Notes: generated from the sequence alone by a model not told the origin. A DNA stretch of 64,000 nucleotides from Dongia_A sp039808885 (GCA_039808885.1 JBDHTX010000018.1:20637-84636), one strand, 5' to 3'. Shown: positions 1 through 9,134, numbered from the stretch's first letter. Numbers and translations: made by a program.

Positions 1-591
1 GCGCGGCAGGATCTCGGTCAGCACCAGCTCCACGTCGCTGCCCGGCATCAGGATGTGGCTGGAATCGACGAACAGCATGTCGCCCTCCGCCAGCGTGTCG
101 AACAGCGCGCGGTCGGCCGCCTGCAGGGTGGCGCGCTCGAAGCGGATCGGCAGCTTGGAGAGATCGGCGCGCGGCTGCGGGTCGATGGCGATGAGCTCGG
201 TGGCAAGCCCGCCATCGGCGATGGCCCGGCAGGCGAAGCGGGTCGAGTGGCCGGAGCCGATCTCGATCAGGCGCCGCGGCGCGCGGGCGCGGACCAGCGT
301 GTAGAGCATCGCCGCGTCGAGGCCGCAGAACCAGTCCTGGTTCCAGCGCGGCTGCGGCGCCGGCGCGGCGGCTTCGATCTTCAGCAGATCCGCGCCAAGC
401 GATTCCAGCGCCTCGAGCGCCGCCTCCATCGCCGGCTCCGCCGCCGCATAGGCGCGCACCGCCGCCTCGTAGCGTCCCGGCGCCGTGACCGCGCGCGCGC
501 GGGCATAGGGAATGAAGAAGCCCTTGCGGTCGAGCCCGGTGACCGTGTCGAGCCCGAAACACAGCCGCCGCCACCAGGTGCGCAGAGTCAT
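1..591 (-). CDS. Class I SAM-dependent methyltransferase, 3' truncated by window edge
   Basis: The open frame reads leftward from an ATG at 591 and is still open at base 1, so 197 residues are visible and the C-terminus is missing. An S-adenosylmethionine binding motif is seen as EIGSGHSTRF around residue 111, followed by an acidic strand (IAIDPQPR) and a second strand with FVDSSH, the pattern of the Methyltransf_24-like class I fold. The substrate cannot be told. It faces away from the window, and a palindromic repeat element lies directly upstream (609-813). Confidence 0.75.
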   Translation of the reverse strand, partial: MTLRTWWRRLCFGLDTVTGLDRKGFFIPYARARAVTAPGRYEAAVRAYAAAEPAMEAALEALESLGADLLKIEAAAPAPQPRWNQDWFCGLDAAMLYTLVRARAPRRLIEIGSGHSTRFACRAIADGGLATELIAIDPQPRADLSKLPIRFERATLQAADRALFDTLAEGDMLFVDSSHILMPGSDVELVLTEILPR

Positions 592-608
592 GATAGTGGC
601 CCTCCTCG

Positions 609-813
609 CGTCACCTCTCCTTCCCCCCTTGCGGGGGAAGGCAACGAAGCCTTGGCGAGCGGAGCGAGCCTAGGCGAAGTCGGAAGGGGGGTCGCACGTC
701 CTGCGGACGCGCATCGCCGGAGGCGATACAGGCGAAGGCTCCTGATGGATAGACCCGGCGCTGCAGCACCCCCCTTCCCAACCTTCCCCCGCAAGGGGGG
801 AAGGGGTTCACCG
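609..813 (-). repeat. About 200-bp palindrome-ended intergenic element (copy 1)
   Basis: Both ends are hairpins with CCTTCCCCC arms (619-641 and about 780-806). Read on the minus strand, this stretch aligns along almost its whole length with 15378-15571, including a central ATCGCCTCCGGCGATGCG hairpin and a CTAGGCTCGCTC block. This is therefore a dispersed element and not two chance hairpins. No reading frame of note lies inside. It fills the gap between the methyltransferase start and the MBL hydrolase stop. Confidence 0.7.
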
Positions 814-840
814 AGCACGGCAGCAAGCGCATGCGATTCC

Positions 841-1683
841 CTACAGCGCGATCTCGAGCCCCTCGCGGGCGACGAGGGTGCCGGGGCGGGCGGCCTCGGC
901 GTCGCGGGCGATGCGGTCCATGAAATCGTCGTCGTGGCTGGGATCGTGGTGGAAGACCACCAGGCGGCCGACCTTGGCGGCGTCGGCGAGGCGCGCGCCC
1001 TCCTGCCAGGTCGAGTGGCCCCAGCCCTCGAACTTCGGATATTCCTCGTCCGTGTAGGTGCAGTCGTAGATCATGTAATCCGCGCCCTCGACCAGGTGCA
1101 GGATCAGGGGGTCGGGATGGCCCGGCTCATGCTCGCAATCGGTGATGTAGCAGAGCGAGCGGCCGCCGAAATCGATGCGGTAGCCGGTGGCCCCGTTCGG
1201 ATGGTTGAGCGGCGTGGTGCGGATGGTGACGCCGGGGCGCGGCGTCAGCGTGTCGCCGGCGGCGAAATCGTGGTAGTCGGGCCGCGAGGCGAAGACGTCG
1301 AGCGGCACCGGGAACAGCGGCTCCACCATCATGCCGCTGATCGCGTCGCGCAAGGTGGTGCGCGGCTTCAGGTGCCCGGCCCACAGGCGCAGATTGCTGG
1401 CCGGCTGGTAGAGCGGCGCGAAGAACGGCAGGCCGACGATGTGGTCGAGATGGGTGTGGGTGAAATAGATGTCGGCGTCGATCGGCGATTCCGCCAGCAG
1501 CTTCTGCCCCAGCGGCCGCATGCCGCTGCCGCCGTCGAGGATCAGCAGGTATTTGCCGCAGCGCACTTCGATGCAGGAGGTGTTGCCGCCATAGCGGACG
1601 TATTCCGGCCCGGGGCAGCTGAGCGACCCGCGCACTCCCCAGAATCGTGCCGTGAAGCGCGCCGTATCGGCTGCCGTCGTCAC
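841..1683 (-). CDS. MBL-fold metallo-hydrolase (cyclic phosphodiesterase-like)
   Basis: This is a metallo-beta-lactamase-fold hydrolase of about 280 residues. The opening ARFWGVRGSLSCPGPEY and the zinc motif THTHLDH (residues about 75-81) are typical of the RNase Z/PhnP-like branch that hydrolyses phosphodiesters. Further likely metal ligands are in DCEHEPGH, YDCTYTDEEY and FHHDPSHDD. I prefer the GTG at 1683 because GGGAG lies 8 bases upstream; an ATG at 1725 would add 14 unconserved residues. It is divergent from the MFS gene. The substrate is not known. Confidence 0.8.
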   Translation of the reverse strand: MTTAADTARFTARFWGVRGSLSCPGPEYVRYGGNTSCIEVRCGKYLLILDGGSGMRPLGQKLLAESPIDADIYFTHTHLDHIVGLPFFAPLYQPASNLRLWAGHLKPRTTLRDAISGMMVEPLFPVPLDVFASRPDYHDFAAGDTLTPRPGVTIRTTPLNHPNGATGYRIDFGGRSLCYITDCEHEPGHPDPLILHLVEGADYMIYDCTYTDEEYPKFEGWGHSTWQEGARLADAAKVGRLVVFHHDPSHDDDFMDRIARDAEAARPGTLVAREGLEIAL

Positions 1684-1846
1684 CTGTTCAACTCCCGGCG
1701 TCCCCGGTACACGCGACGGCCGCACCCACGGCCGGAACGATAAACCGCCCTGCTATCCCGTGCCGCGATCGGCTCCGGCGCATCCCGCTAGGCGGCGCGG
1801 GGGGATGATGGCATTGTTTCGCGGCCCAGGAAAAGGGGAATGTTTT

Positions 1847-3079
1847 ATGGCGCAAGAGCCTGAACCGGCTCGAAAAACCTTGTGGCGCGGGGTGGCTCTC
1901 GGACTCGGGCTCAGCTGCTTCGCCGCCTACCAGCAATTCAAGTTGCCGCCGGTTCTGCCCGACCTTCTGCGCGAATTCCCGCATGGGCCCGCCATCGCCG
2001 CCGGCTTCATGTCGATCTACGCGCTGATCGGCCTGCTGGTTTCACAGCCGCTCGGCCGCTGGCTGCAGGGCGCCGAAAGCCAGGCCGGGCTCGGCCAAGC
2101 CGGGGTGAAGTCGCATCTGGGCCTGGGCCTGGCCCTGGCCGGGCTACTCAGCGCCGCCGGCAGCGCCCTCGGCCTGCTGTGGCCGCAAAGCGCCGCCTTG
2201 TTCCTCGGCGGCCGCGGGCTCGAGGGCCTCGCCTTCGCCATCTGCGCCATCGCCGGGCCGGCCATCGCGGCGCAATCCGCGGCGCCCCGCGACCTGCCGC
2301 TGGTGACCGGCCTGCTCGCCGGCTGGATCCCGATCGGCCAGATCGCCGGCGCGCTCGCCGCCTGGGCGATTCCCGATTGGCGCTTCCTCTGGCTCATCGG
2401 GCTGGCGCTCGGCCTGCTGCTGGCCCTGTTCGGCCGGCGCGGCGCCAGCGCGGCGCAGCGCCGCGCCCTGCCGCCGGAGGTCCTGTCGTCGCGGCAGAAG
2501 CGCCTGCTGTGGCTCGGCGGCTCCATCTTCCTGCTGTGGTCGGGGCAGTATTTCGCCTTCATGACCTGGCTCACCTCCTATCTGGAGCTGCGCTACGGCC
2601 TGTCCCTCCGCGAATCTATCGGCGCCTATCTGCTGCCCGTGGTGGTGCTGCTGGTGTTCAACGTGGCGACCGGCTGGGCGCTCGGCCGCGGGCTGAAGCT
2701 GCTGCACACGCTGATCTTCGCCCTGTTGTCCCAGGCGGTGGTGTGGGCGGCGGCCCCTTTCGCCGACGGCTGGCCCGGCATCGCCCTGCTGGCGCTCTAT
2801 GGCATCGGCGCCGGCGTGGTGCCGACCTGCCTGTTCCAGCTGCCGCACCGCATCGTCGGCGGCGCCGCGCGGGCCGGGGCCTATGGCATCGTCATGGCGG
2901 CGCGCAATGTCGGGGTGTTCTGCGGCCCGCTGGTGCTCGGCCTGCTGGTCAAGGGGCCGGCGGACTGGCCGCTCGGCTTCGGCATCTTCACCGCCGTCAC
3001 CCTCGGCGCCATGGGCCTCGCCATCCTGCTGCGCGTGCTGATCGGCCCGCCACCCGGTGCGATCATGGCCCAATCGTGA
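1847..3079 (+). CDS. MFS transporter
   Basis: A 410-residue polytopic membrane protein with about 12 hydrophobic segments separated by short basic loops (for example GRRGASAAQRR near the middle, between the two six-helix halves). This is the layout of the major facilitator superfamily. The start at 1847 is chosen for the AAAAGGGGA Shine-Dalgarno sequence just upstream; open frame extends further back but looks non-coding. The substrate is unknown. The TSUP gene begins 11 bases downstream, so the two are probably cotranscribed exporters or permeases. Confidence 0.8.
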   Translation: MAQEPEPARKTLWRGVALGLGLSCFAAYQQFKLPPVLPDLLREFPHGPAIAAGFMSIYALIGLLVSQPLGRWLQGAESQAGLGQAGVKSHLGLGLALAGLLSAAGSALGLLWPQSAALFLGGRGLEGLAFAICAIAGPAIAAQSAAPRDLPLVTGLLAGWIPIGQIAGALAAWAIPDWRFLWLIGLALGLLLALFGRRGASAAQRRALPPEVLSSRQKRLLWLGGSIFLLWSGQYFAFMTWLTSYLELRYGLSLRESIGAYLLPVVVLLVFNVATGWALGRGLKLLHTLIFALLSQAVVWAAAPFADGWPGIALLALYGIGAGVVPTCLFQLPHRIVGGAARAGAYGIVMAARNVGVFCGPLVLGLLVKGPADWPLGFGIFTAVTLGAMGLAILLRVLIGPPPGAIMAQS

Positions 3080-3089
3080 CTGCCCGCGC

Positions 3090-3863
3090 ATGACCTACAC
3101 GACGACCATCTACTATGTGTCGCAGCCGCTCTGGCCGCTCGCCTATCTGGCCGGCGTTGCCTTCGTGGCGGCGCTGGCGCGCGGCTTTTCCGGTTTCGGC
3201 GGCGCGCTCATCTTCGTGCCTCTGGCAAGCGCCGTCTTCGGCCCCCAGGTGGCCGCCCCGATCCTGATGCTGGTCGACGGCGTGCTGCAGCTCACCTTGA
3301 TGAAGAACGCCTGGCGCATCGGCGCGCGCCGCGAAGTGGGCATCATGGCGCTGGGCGCGCTGGCCGGCATTCCGCTCGGCGTGCTGGCGCTGAAGCATCT
3401 CGACCCTGTGGTGCTGCGCTGGGGCATTTCCGGCCTCACCATCGCCATGCTGGCGCTGCTGATGTCGGGCTGGCGCTATCACGGCCAGCCGCGGCGGCCG
3501 CTCACCGTCGGCGTCGGCTTCCTCTCCGGCCTGCTCTCCGGCGCCATCCAGGCCGGCGGCCCGCCGGTCGTCGCCTATTGGCTGGGCGGCGGCAACGCGG
3601 CCGCCACCATGCGCGCCAACATCATCCTGTTCTTCTTCTGCACCTCGATCGCCTCCGGCCTCACCTATCTCGCCGCCGGGCTGCTCGATGCGGGAGTCGT
3701 GATCCTCGCCCTGGCGGCGATGCCGGGCTACGCCCTTGGCCTGTTCCTCGGCACCCGCATGTTCCGCCTGGCCAGCGAACTGACCTTCCGCCGCGCCTGC
3801 TACACGCTGATCGCCGCCGCCGCGGTCATCTCGCTGCCGGCGCTCGATTCCATCCTGCGCTAG
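3090..3863 (+). CDS. TSUP (TauE/SafE, UPF0721) family membrane permease
   Basis: A 257-residue integral membrane protein with the TauE/SafE pattern: an N-terminal segment with ARGFSGFGGALIFVP and, in the second half, the matching repeat GLLSGAIQAGGPPVVAYWL. The family moves small anions such as sulfite, sulfonates or organic acids across the inner membrane, but the substrate here cannot be inferred. The start at 3090 is 11 bases after the MFS stop; an in-frame ATG at 3057 overlaps the MFS gene and looks less likely. Confidence 0.8.
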   Translation: MTYTTTIYYVSQPLWPLAYLAGVAFVAALARGFSGFGGALIFVPLASAVFGPQVAAPILMLVDGVLQLTLMKNAWRIGARREVGIMALGALAGIPLGVLALKHLDPVVLRWGISGLTIAMLALLMSGWRYHGQPRRPLTVGVGFLSGLLSGAIQAGGPPVVAYWLGGGNAAATMRANIILFFFCTSIASGLTYLAAGLLDAGVVILALAAMPGYALGLFLGTRMFRLASELTFRRACYTLIAAAAVISLPALDSILR

Positions 3864-3949
3864 ACGCTTCCGCCGCCGGCGAGATGATCGCGGCGGCGGG
3901 CCAGGCCGGACGACGCCGTCCCGCCCGCTTGACTCCTTTTTCCCGGTTG

Positions 3950-3984
3950 TGTACTGATCGGTACAAATTGGACCGAACGGTACA
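3950..3984. promoter_or_regulatory. Probable TetR-type operator upstream of the SnoaL-like gene
   Basis: An inverted repeat TGTAC-N6-GTACA sits at 3950-3965, and a second CGGTACA half-site lies at 3978-3984, immediately before the AAAGGA ribosome site of the next gene. A TetR gene is the second gene of that unit, so autoregulation through this operator is a natural inference. Binding has not been shown. Confidence 0.5.
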
Positions 3985-3997
3985 TAAAGGATCGCCC

Positions 3998-4465
3998 ATG
4001 TCCCGCCCGCCCCTGCCGCCCTTCACCCGCGAGACCGCCCTGCAGAAGGTGCGCATGGCCGAGGATGGCTGGAATTCCTGCGACCCGGAGCGCGTCTCGC
4101 TCGCCTATACCGAGGACAGCCAGTGGCGCAACCGCGCCGAGTTCCCGCGCGGCCGGGCCCAGATCGTCGAGTTCCTGAAGCGCAAATGGGCGCGCGAATT
4201 GGAATACCGCCTGATCAAGGAGCTCTGGGCCTTCGCCGACAACCGCATCGCCGTGCGCTTCGCCTATGAATGGCGCGACGATGCCGGCAACTGGTTCCGC
4301 TCCTACGGCAACGAGAACTGGGAATTCGATGCCGAGGGCCTGATGCGGCTGCGCTTCGCCAGCATCAACGACTTGCCGATCAAGGAAGCCGAGCGGAAAT
4401 ACCACTGGGACCGCTCGAAGCCGCGCCCGGCCGACCATCCGTCCTTGAGCGATCTCGGTCTCTAG
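3998..4465 (+). CDS. SnoaL/NTF2-like protein, DUF1348 family
   Basis: 155 residues. Sequence blocks such as YTEDSQWRNRAEF, FLKRKWARELEYRLIKELW and SYGNENWEF are characteristic of the DUF1348 group of nuclear-transport-factor-2-like proteins, a small alpha+beta cone fold with no agreed reaction. The start has an AAAGGA ribosome site and follows a TetR-like operator. A TetR regulator starts 8 bases after the stop, so the two form an operon that probably responds to a small molecule. Confidence 0.8.
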   Translation: MSRPPLPPFTRETALQKVRMAEDGWNSCDPERVSLAYTEDSQWRNRAEFPRGRAQIVEFLKRKWARELEYRLIKELWAFADNRIAVRFAYEWRDDAGNWFRSYGNENWEFDAEGLMRLRFASINDLPIKEAERKYHWDRSKPRPADHPSLSDLGL

Positions 4466-4473
4466 GGCCGCCG

Positions 4474-5031
4474 GTGAAGACCGTCCACCAGCGCGCCGAC
4501 GTGCTGCCCGCCTTGGGCGAGGTGTTCCGCGAGCATGGCTTCGAGGGCGCCAGCCTGGCGCTGATCGGCGCGCGCACCGGCCTCGGCAAGGGCAGCCTCT
4601 ACCACTTCTTCCCCGGCGGGAAGGAGGAGATGGCGGAAGCGGTGCTGGCCGAGATCGATACCTGGTTCGCGCGCGAGATCTTCGCGCCGCTGCGCGGCGC
4701 CAAGGATGCCGGCAAGGCCATCGCCGCCATGCTGGCCGCGACCGACGGCTATTTCCGCTCCGGCCGCCGCGTCTGTCTCATCGGCGCCTTCGCGCTGGGC
4801 GACGTGCGCGACCGTTTCGCCCGCCGCGTCGACGGCTATTTCGCCGCCTGGCAGGAGGCGCTGGCGGCGGCGCTCCGCCGCCTCGGCCACAGGAAGTCGG
4901 CCGCCGCGGCGTTGAGCGAGGAGGCCGTCGCCGGCATCCAGGGCGCCCTGGTCCTCGCCCGCGCCCGCAACGATCCCGACATCTTCCGCCGCAGCCTGAG
5001 ACGGTTGGGCGAAAGGTTGCTGGAAATCTGA
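4474..5031 (+). CDS. TetR/AcrR family transcriptional regulator
   Basis: 185 residues with an N-terminal helix-turn-helix of TetR type (GARTGLGKGSLYHFFPGGKEE around residues 30-50) and a C-terminal helical ligand domain (VCLIGAFALGD). The start is a GTG at 4474, 8 bases after the preceding stop, so translation is probably coupled. The TGTAC-N6-GTACA palindrome ahead of the operon is the likely target. The ligand is unknown. Confidence 0.8.
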   Translation: MKTVHQRADVLPALGEVFREHGFEGASLALIGARTGLGKGSLYHFFPGGKEEMAEAVLAEIDTWFAREIFAPLRGAKDAGKAIAAMLAATDGYFRSGRRVCLIGAFALGDVRDRFARRVDGYFAAWQEALAAALRRLGHRKSAAAALSEEAVAGIQGALVLARARNDPDIFRRSLRRLGERLLEI

Positions 5032-5062
5032 CAACGCGCACGAACGCCGCCACGGCCCCGAT

Positions 5063-5175
5063 CGTCATCCCGGCCGCGCAGCGCGCCGGGATCCACAGTG
5101 CAACCGCACGAACGGAGGTCGTGACCACGGTTCTTGCCGCGGCGAAATGGATCCCGGCGCAAGGCCGGGATGACG
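5063..5175. repeat. Non-autonomous pair of palindromic half-repeats (GIY-YIG-associated family)
   Basis: Two inverted halves, starting CGTCATCCCGG at 5063 and ending CCGGGATGACG at 5175, each form a hairpin. Their TCCA/TGGA ends point inward across a spacer of about 50 bp. The outer CGTCA ends and inner TCCA ends match the repeats that flank the GIY-YIG genes at 6387-6785 and 24134-24519. It fills the gap between two convergent genes. Confidence 0.75.
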
Positions 5176-5229
5176 AAGCGGAGAACGGCGCCTTCAGCGC
5201 CAATGCGCCAATGCATCAGCGCCAATGCG

Positions 5230-5790
5230 TCAGTGGTGATGCGTCTGCTTGGCGACCCAGCCGGCGAAGGCGTCGACGAAGCCCTGCAGGATCTGCTTCG
5301 CCGCCGGGTCGGTGACGTTGTGGTCGGCGTCGAACACGCCTTCCTTGTAGAGGAAATAGACTTCCGGCCGGCCGAGCAGCGCGATGCCCTGGGCCACCAG
5401 GATGGAGCGCAGATGATCCTGCGCGATGGCAGTGCCGACCTGGCCGCCGGAGGTGCCGATGATGGCGCCCGGCTTGCCCACCCAGTTGCTCTGGCCATAG
5501 GGCCGCGCCACCCAGTCGATGACGTTCTTCAGCGCCGCGGGGATCGAGCGGCTGTGCTCGGGGGTGACGAACAGCACCGCGTCGGCCCCGGCGATGACGC
5601 CCTTCACCCGCGTCGCCGCGGCGGGAAAGCTCGCCTCGAGGTCCTGGTTGTAGAGCGGCAGGTCGGCGAGATCGACCAGCTGCAAATCGAGCTTGCCGGC
5701 CGCCAACTTCGCCACCGCGAGCGCCAGCTTCTTGTTGATCGATTCCTTGCGCAGGCTGCCGTTGACGACGGCGACTTTGGGAAGGCCCAT
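5230..5790 (-). CDS. NADPH-dependent FMN reductase family protein
   Basis: 186 residues of the flavodoxin-like NADPH-dependent FMN reductase family. Visible motifs are the FMN phosphate loop VNGSLRKES near the N-terminus, TPEHSRSIPAALKNVIDWV in the middle and GTSGGQVGTAIAQ later. The family reduces flavins, quinones or chromate. The start at 5790 has AAAGGA upstream. An HxlR regulator is divergently transcribed, a common arrangement for redox-responsive control of such reductases. The C-terminus ends in a short His run (THHH). Confidence 0.85.
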   Translation of the reverse strand: MGLPKVAVVNGSLRKESINKKLALAVAKLAAGKLDLQLVDLADLPLYNQDLEASFPAAATRVKGVIAGADAVLFVTPEHSRSIPAALKNVIDWVARPYGQSNWVGKPGAIIGTSGGQVGTAIAQDHLRSILVAQGIALLGRPEVYFLYKEGVFDADHNVTDPAAKQILQGFVDAFAGWVAKQTHHH

Positions 5791-5814
5791 TTCACAGTCC
5801 TTTCTTGTGGTATG

Positions 5815-5855
5815 GATTTGTGCCCAGGAACGATTTGTATCTAGTATTGATTTGT
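5815..5855. promoter_or_regulatory. Three GATTTGT direct repeats in the divergent FMN reductase/HxlR promoter region
   Basis: GATTTGT occurs at 5815-5821, 5832-5838 and 5849-5855, an exact 17-base period, in an AT-richer stretch between the two divergent starts. Regularly spaced direct repeats suggest binding sites for the neighbouring HxlR protein, but that is inferred from position alone. Confidence 0.4.
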
Positions 5856-5953
5856 AACCCGGGCTGAATATGTAACCGTCAGGGATACGCGCAAGAAGGC
5901 ACAAGGTTGACACTCTGGTCACACCGGGTGAACCAGGCATCGAAAGGACGATC

Positions 5954-6403
5954 ATGCGGCCGAGCAAGAAGCATCTGTCGGAGAACTGCCAGGCGGTGAG
6001 CCAGGTGCTCTCCCGCGTCGGCGACAAGTGGAGCGTGCTGGTGGTCTCCATCCTCGGCCGCGGCCCGATGCGCTTCAACGAGCTGAAGCGCACCGTCAAC
6101 GGCATCTCGCAGCGCATGCTGACCCTGACGCTGCGCGCGCTGGAGCGCGACGGGCTGGTGACGCGCACGGTGTTCCCCTCGGTGCCGCCGCGGGTCGATT
6201 ACGACCTCACCGCGTTGGGCCGCTCGCTGCTGGTGCCGGTCTCCGCGCTCGCCGCCTGGGCCATCGACCACCGCGCCGCCATCGCCGCCGCCCAGCTGAA
6301 GTTCGACGCGAAGGCGGCGGATGAGCGCTCGAAAGCCGCCGAGAACACCGCTCCATCCACAAGACCGATGCATCCACAAATGGCATCGTCACCCCGGCCT
6401 TGA
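5954..6403 (+). CDS. HxlR-family winged-helix transcriptional regulator
   Basis: 149 residues. The HxlR/MarR-like winged helix is clear: CQAVSQVLSRVGDKWSVLVV, then LGRGPMRFNELKRTVNGIS and the wing region RTVFPSVPPRVDYDLTALG. Members often sense quinones or aldehydes and control a divergent oxidoreductase, here the FMN reductase. AAAGGA precedes the ATG. The last residues (SSPRP) are read from the left terminal repeat of the adjacent GIY-YIG element, so the original 3' end seems to have been replaced. Confidence 0.85.
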   Translation: MRPSKKHLSENCQAVSQVLSRVGDKWSVLVVSILGRGPMRFNELKRTVNGISQRMLTLTLRALERDGLVTRTVFPSVPPRVDYDLTALGRSLLVPVSALAAWAIDHRAAIAAAQLKFDAKAADERSKAAENTAPSTRPMHPQMASSPRP

Positions 6404-6785
6404 GCCGGGGTCCATTCATCCGCCGCACGAACTGATGTGAGTTTCTGGACCTACATCCTCTGCAACAAGCCCTATGGCACGCTCTATGTCGGAATGACCA
6501 ACGACTTGGTGCGCCGCATGTTCGAGCATCGCGAAGGGGGCGCCGACGGATTCACCAAGCGCTATGGCATCAAACGCCTAGTCTATTTTGAAGAACGAGC
6601 CACCGCGCTGACGGCAATCGCGCGAGAAAAGACGCTGAAGCGCTGGCCCCGCGACTGGAAGATCGCCCTGATCGAGCGCGACAATCCGGACTGGAGCGAT
6701 CTCTATGATCGCATCGCCGGCTGGCCCACCTGACAGGAGCCCGGCGCCGCAGGACCATGGACCCCGGCTCAAGGCCGGGGTGACG
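6387..6785. mobile_element. GIY-YIG element 1: single nuclease gene between 29-bp inverted palindromic repeats
   Basis: Positions 6387-6415 and 6757-6785 are exact reverse complements of each other (29 of 29 bases). Each half also forms a hairpin (CCCCGGC-loop-GCCGGGG). The only content is the GIY-YIG gene at 6437-6733. A third copy in the first orientation, with one mismatch, follows at 6852-6880. The layout repeats at 24134-24577. That this is a mobile or formerly mobile unit is inference from structure and copy number; no target-site duplication was identified. Confidence 0.7.
6437..6733 (+). CDS. Single-domain GIY-YIG nuclease (YhbQ/UPF0213-like)
   Basis: 98 residues making one GIY-YIG domain: the first strand motif is TYIL, the second is LYVG (YGTLYVGMTNDL), followed by the conserved Arg in LVRR and the Glu in REKTLKRW. 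GIY-YIG enzymes cut DNA, usually with help from an extra DNA-binding domain that is absent here. The start is a GTG at 6437 just inside the left repeat. By eye it is about 60% identical to the protein at 24194-24481, which has the same surroundings, so I infer that it acts on the flanking palindromes. Confidence 0.8.
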   Translation: MSFWTYILCNKPYGTLYVGMTNDLVRRMFEHREGGADGFTKRYGIKRLVYFEERATALTAIAREKTLKRWPRDWKIALIERDNPDWSDLYDRIAGWPT

Positions 6786-6851
6786 GAAGGAGTGGTTGCC
6801 CCAATCGCCTGCAGCGATCAACGTGTGGGCAGTCGCCTCCGTAAACTGGCT

Positions 6852-6880
6852 CGTCACCCCGGCCTTGAGCTGGGGTCCAT
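6852..6880 (+). repeat. Solo copy of the GIY-YIG element terminal repeat
   Basis: This 29-base copy differs from 6387-6415 at one position and has the same orientation. It lies 66 bases beyond the right end of element 1, in front of the amidohydrolase stop codon. The second element has an equivalent extra copy at 24544-24577. Confidence 0.75.
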
Positions 6881-6919
6881 CACCACGCCGCGCGGTTCAA
6901 GACGGCTTCGGCGCGCCCC

Positions 6920-7963
<1,044 letters not shown>

Positions 7964-7979
7964 GATGGTTCCGATCCCG

Positions 7980-8987
7980 CTAAGCCTGTTTCGCCGCGCT
8001 GAAGCGCGGAATGGGCACCGGCCCGTCGCCGTGGCCGATCTCGACATGGCGCCCGTCGAAGGGCCCCGGCCAGGCCTCGGCGTGGCGCCGCGCGCGCCGC
8101 AGCGCCGCCACCGGCACCTCCGCCACCAGCATCGGCCCCGGCCCGTCGACCGTGCTTTGCGGCGCGATCTCCGCCGCGCGCCCGTTGGCGCCCAGATGCA
8201 TCTCGCAGGGCAGGAACAGGCTGGCGCCGGAGCAATTGCCGCCCTGGCCCTGCGCCATCTCGCCGATGGCGCCGACCGCCGCCACCGCGGCGAACAGCTC
8301 CACCGCGCGCGCCTTGGCGCAGTCGAAGACGCGGTGATAGCCGGAGAGCTGGCCGGTCATCGACGGCACGATGACGAGGTCGAGCTTCTGGTCCTGCAGC
8401 TTCGCCGCCACCGCCGGCATCTCGACGTCGAGGCAGATCAGCACCGCCAGCCGCGCGCCGCGGAACTCGAAGGGCAGGACCCGGGCGCCGAGGCGGATCG
8501 GCCAGTCGCCGGTCTCGCGCTCCGCCGGTGTTGGCACCAGCTTGTCGTGATGCAGCCGGCGCAGCGCGCCGTCGGCCTCGGGCAGCAGGATCCACGCGCG
8601 GTTCAGCGTGCCGAGGTCGCGCGCGTTGTCGGGATTGTGCGCCGCCGGCACCGGCATGCTGCCGGCGACGAGACCGAGGCCGTGGCGCACCACCAGCAGC
8701 TCGATCTCCGGCAGCAATGCCTCGCCCTCCTGCGCCATCCAGCGCATCAGCGGCGCGCCGGCCAGCGGCGCCCCATGCGGTGAAGGCGGCGCCCAATGCA
8801 GCCAATGCGCGCTCGCATATTCCGGCAGCACCAGCAGGTCGGCGCCCTGGCCCCTGGCCGCCAGCATCTGCGCTTCGAGCAGGCCAAGCCAGGCGGCCCG
8901 GGCGGCGACCGGATTCTCCAGGTTCATCGCCCAGAGTGCGATTTTCAGCGCAGTCGGCGTCGTTCGGGTGGCGTCGGTCTCAGGCAT
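7980..8987 (-). CDS. Carbon-nitrogen hydrolase (nitrilase superfamily)
   Basis: 335 residues with the Glu-Lys-Cys triad of the nitrilase superfamily: E56 in LVLPEYASAH, K149 in LHHDKLVPT and C185 in AVLICLDVEMP. Such enzymes hydrolyse amides or carbamoyl groups, for example N-carbamoylputrescine, and the downstream acetylpolyamine amidohydrolase gene makes a polyamine-related amide plausible. The two genes are in one unit with 16 bases between them. The exact substrate cannot be read from sequence. Confidence 0.8.
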   Translation of the reverse strand: MPETDATRTTPTALKIALWAMNLENPVAARAAWLGLLEAQMLAARGQGADLLVLPEYASAHWLHWAPPSPHGAPLAGAPLMRWMAQEGEALLPEIELLVVRHGLGLVAGSMPVPAAHNPDNARDLGTLNRAWILLPEADGALRRLHHDKLVPTPAERETGDWPIRLGARVLPFEFRGARLAVLICLDVEMPAVAAKLQDQKLDLVIVPSMTGQLSGYHRVFDCAKARAVELFAAVAAVGAIGEMAQGQGGNCSGASLFLPCEMHLGANGRAAEIAPQSTVDGPGPMLVAEVPVAALRRARRHAEAWPGPFDGRHVEIGHGDGPVPIPRFSAAKQA

Positions 8988-9134
8988 GGTCCATTACGGT
9001 CGCTTGCAGATCGGGGTGCCGCAAACTTGACCCATCCCGCACCCCGCGGTCAAACCGCCAGAAAGCCGCGGCGGCTAGGCCGAAAGGATAGGTAGAGATG
9101 CCGAACACGCTCGGCGGCAGCAGGAGAGCGGGCG

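Noticed and set aside
55..1743. A 562-codon open frame on the plus strand
   Set aside because: It is antisense to the methyltransferase and MBL hydrolase, runs through a palindromic repeat and has Arg/Ala-rich, low-information sequence typical of a shadow frame in GC-rich DNA.
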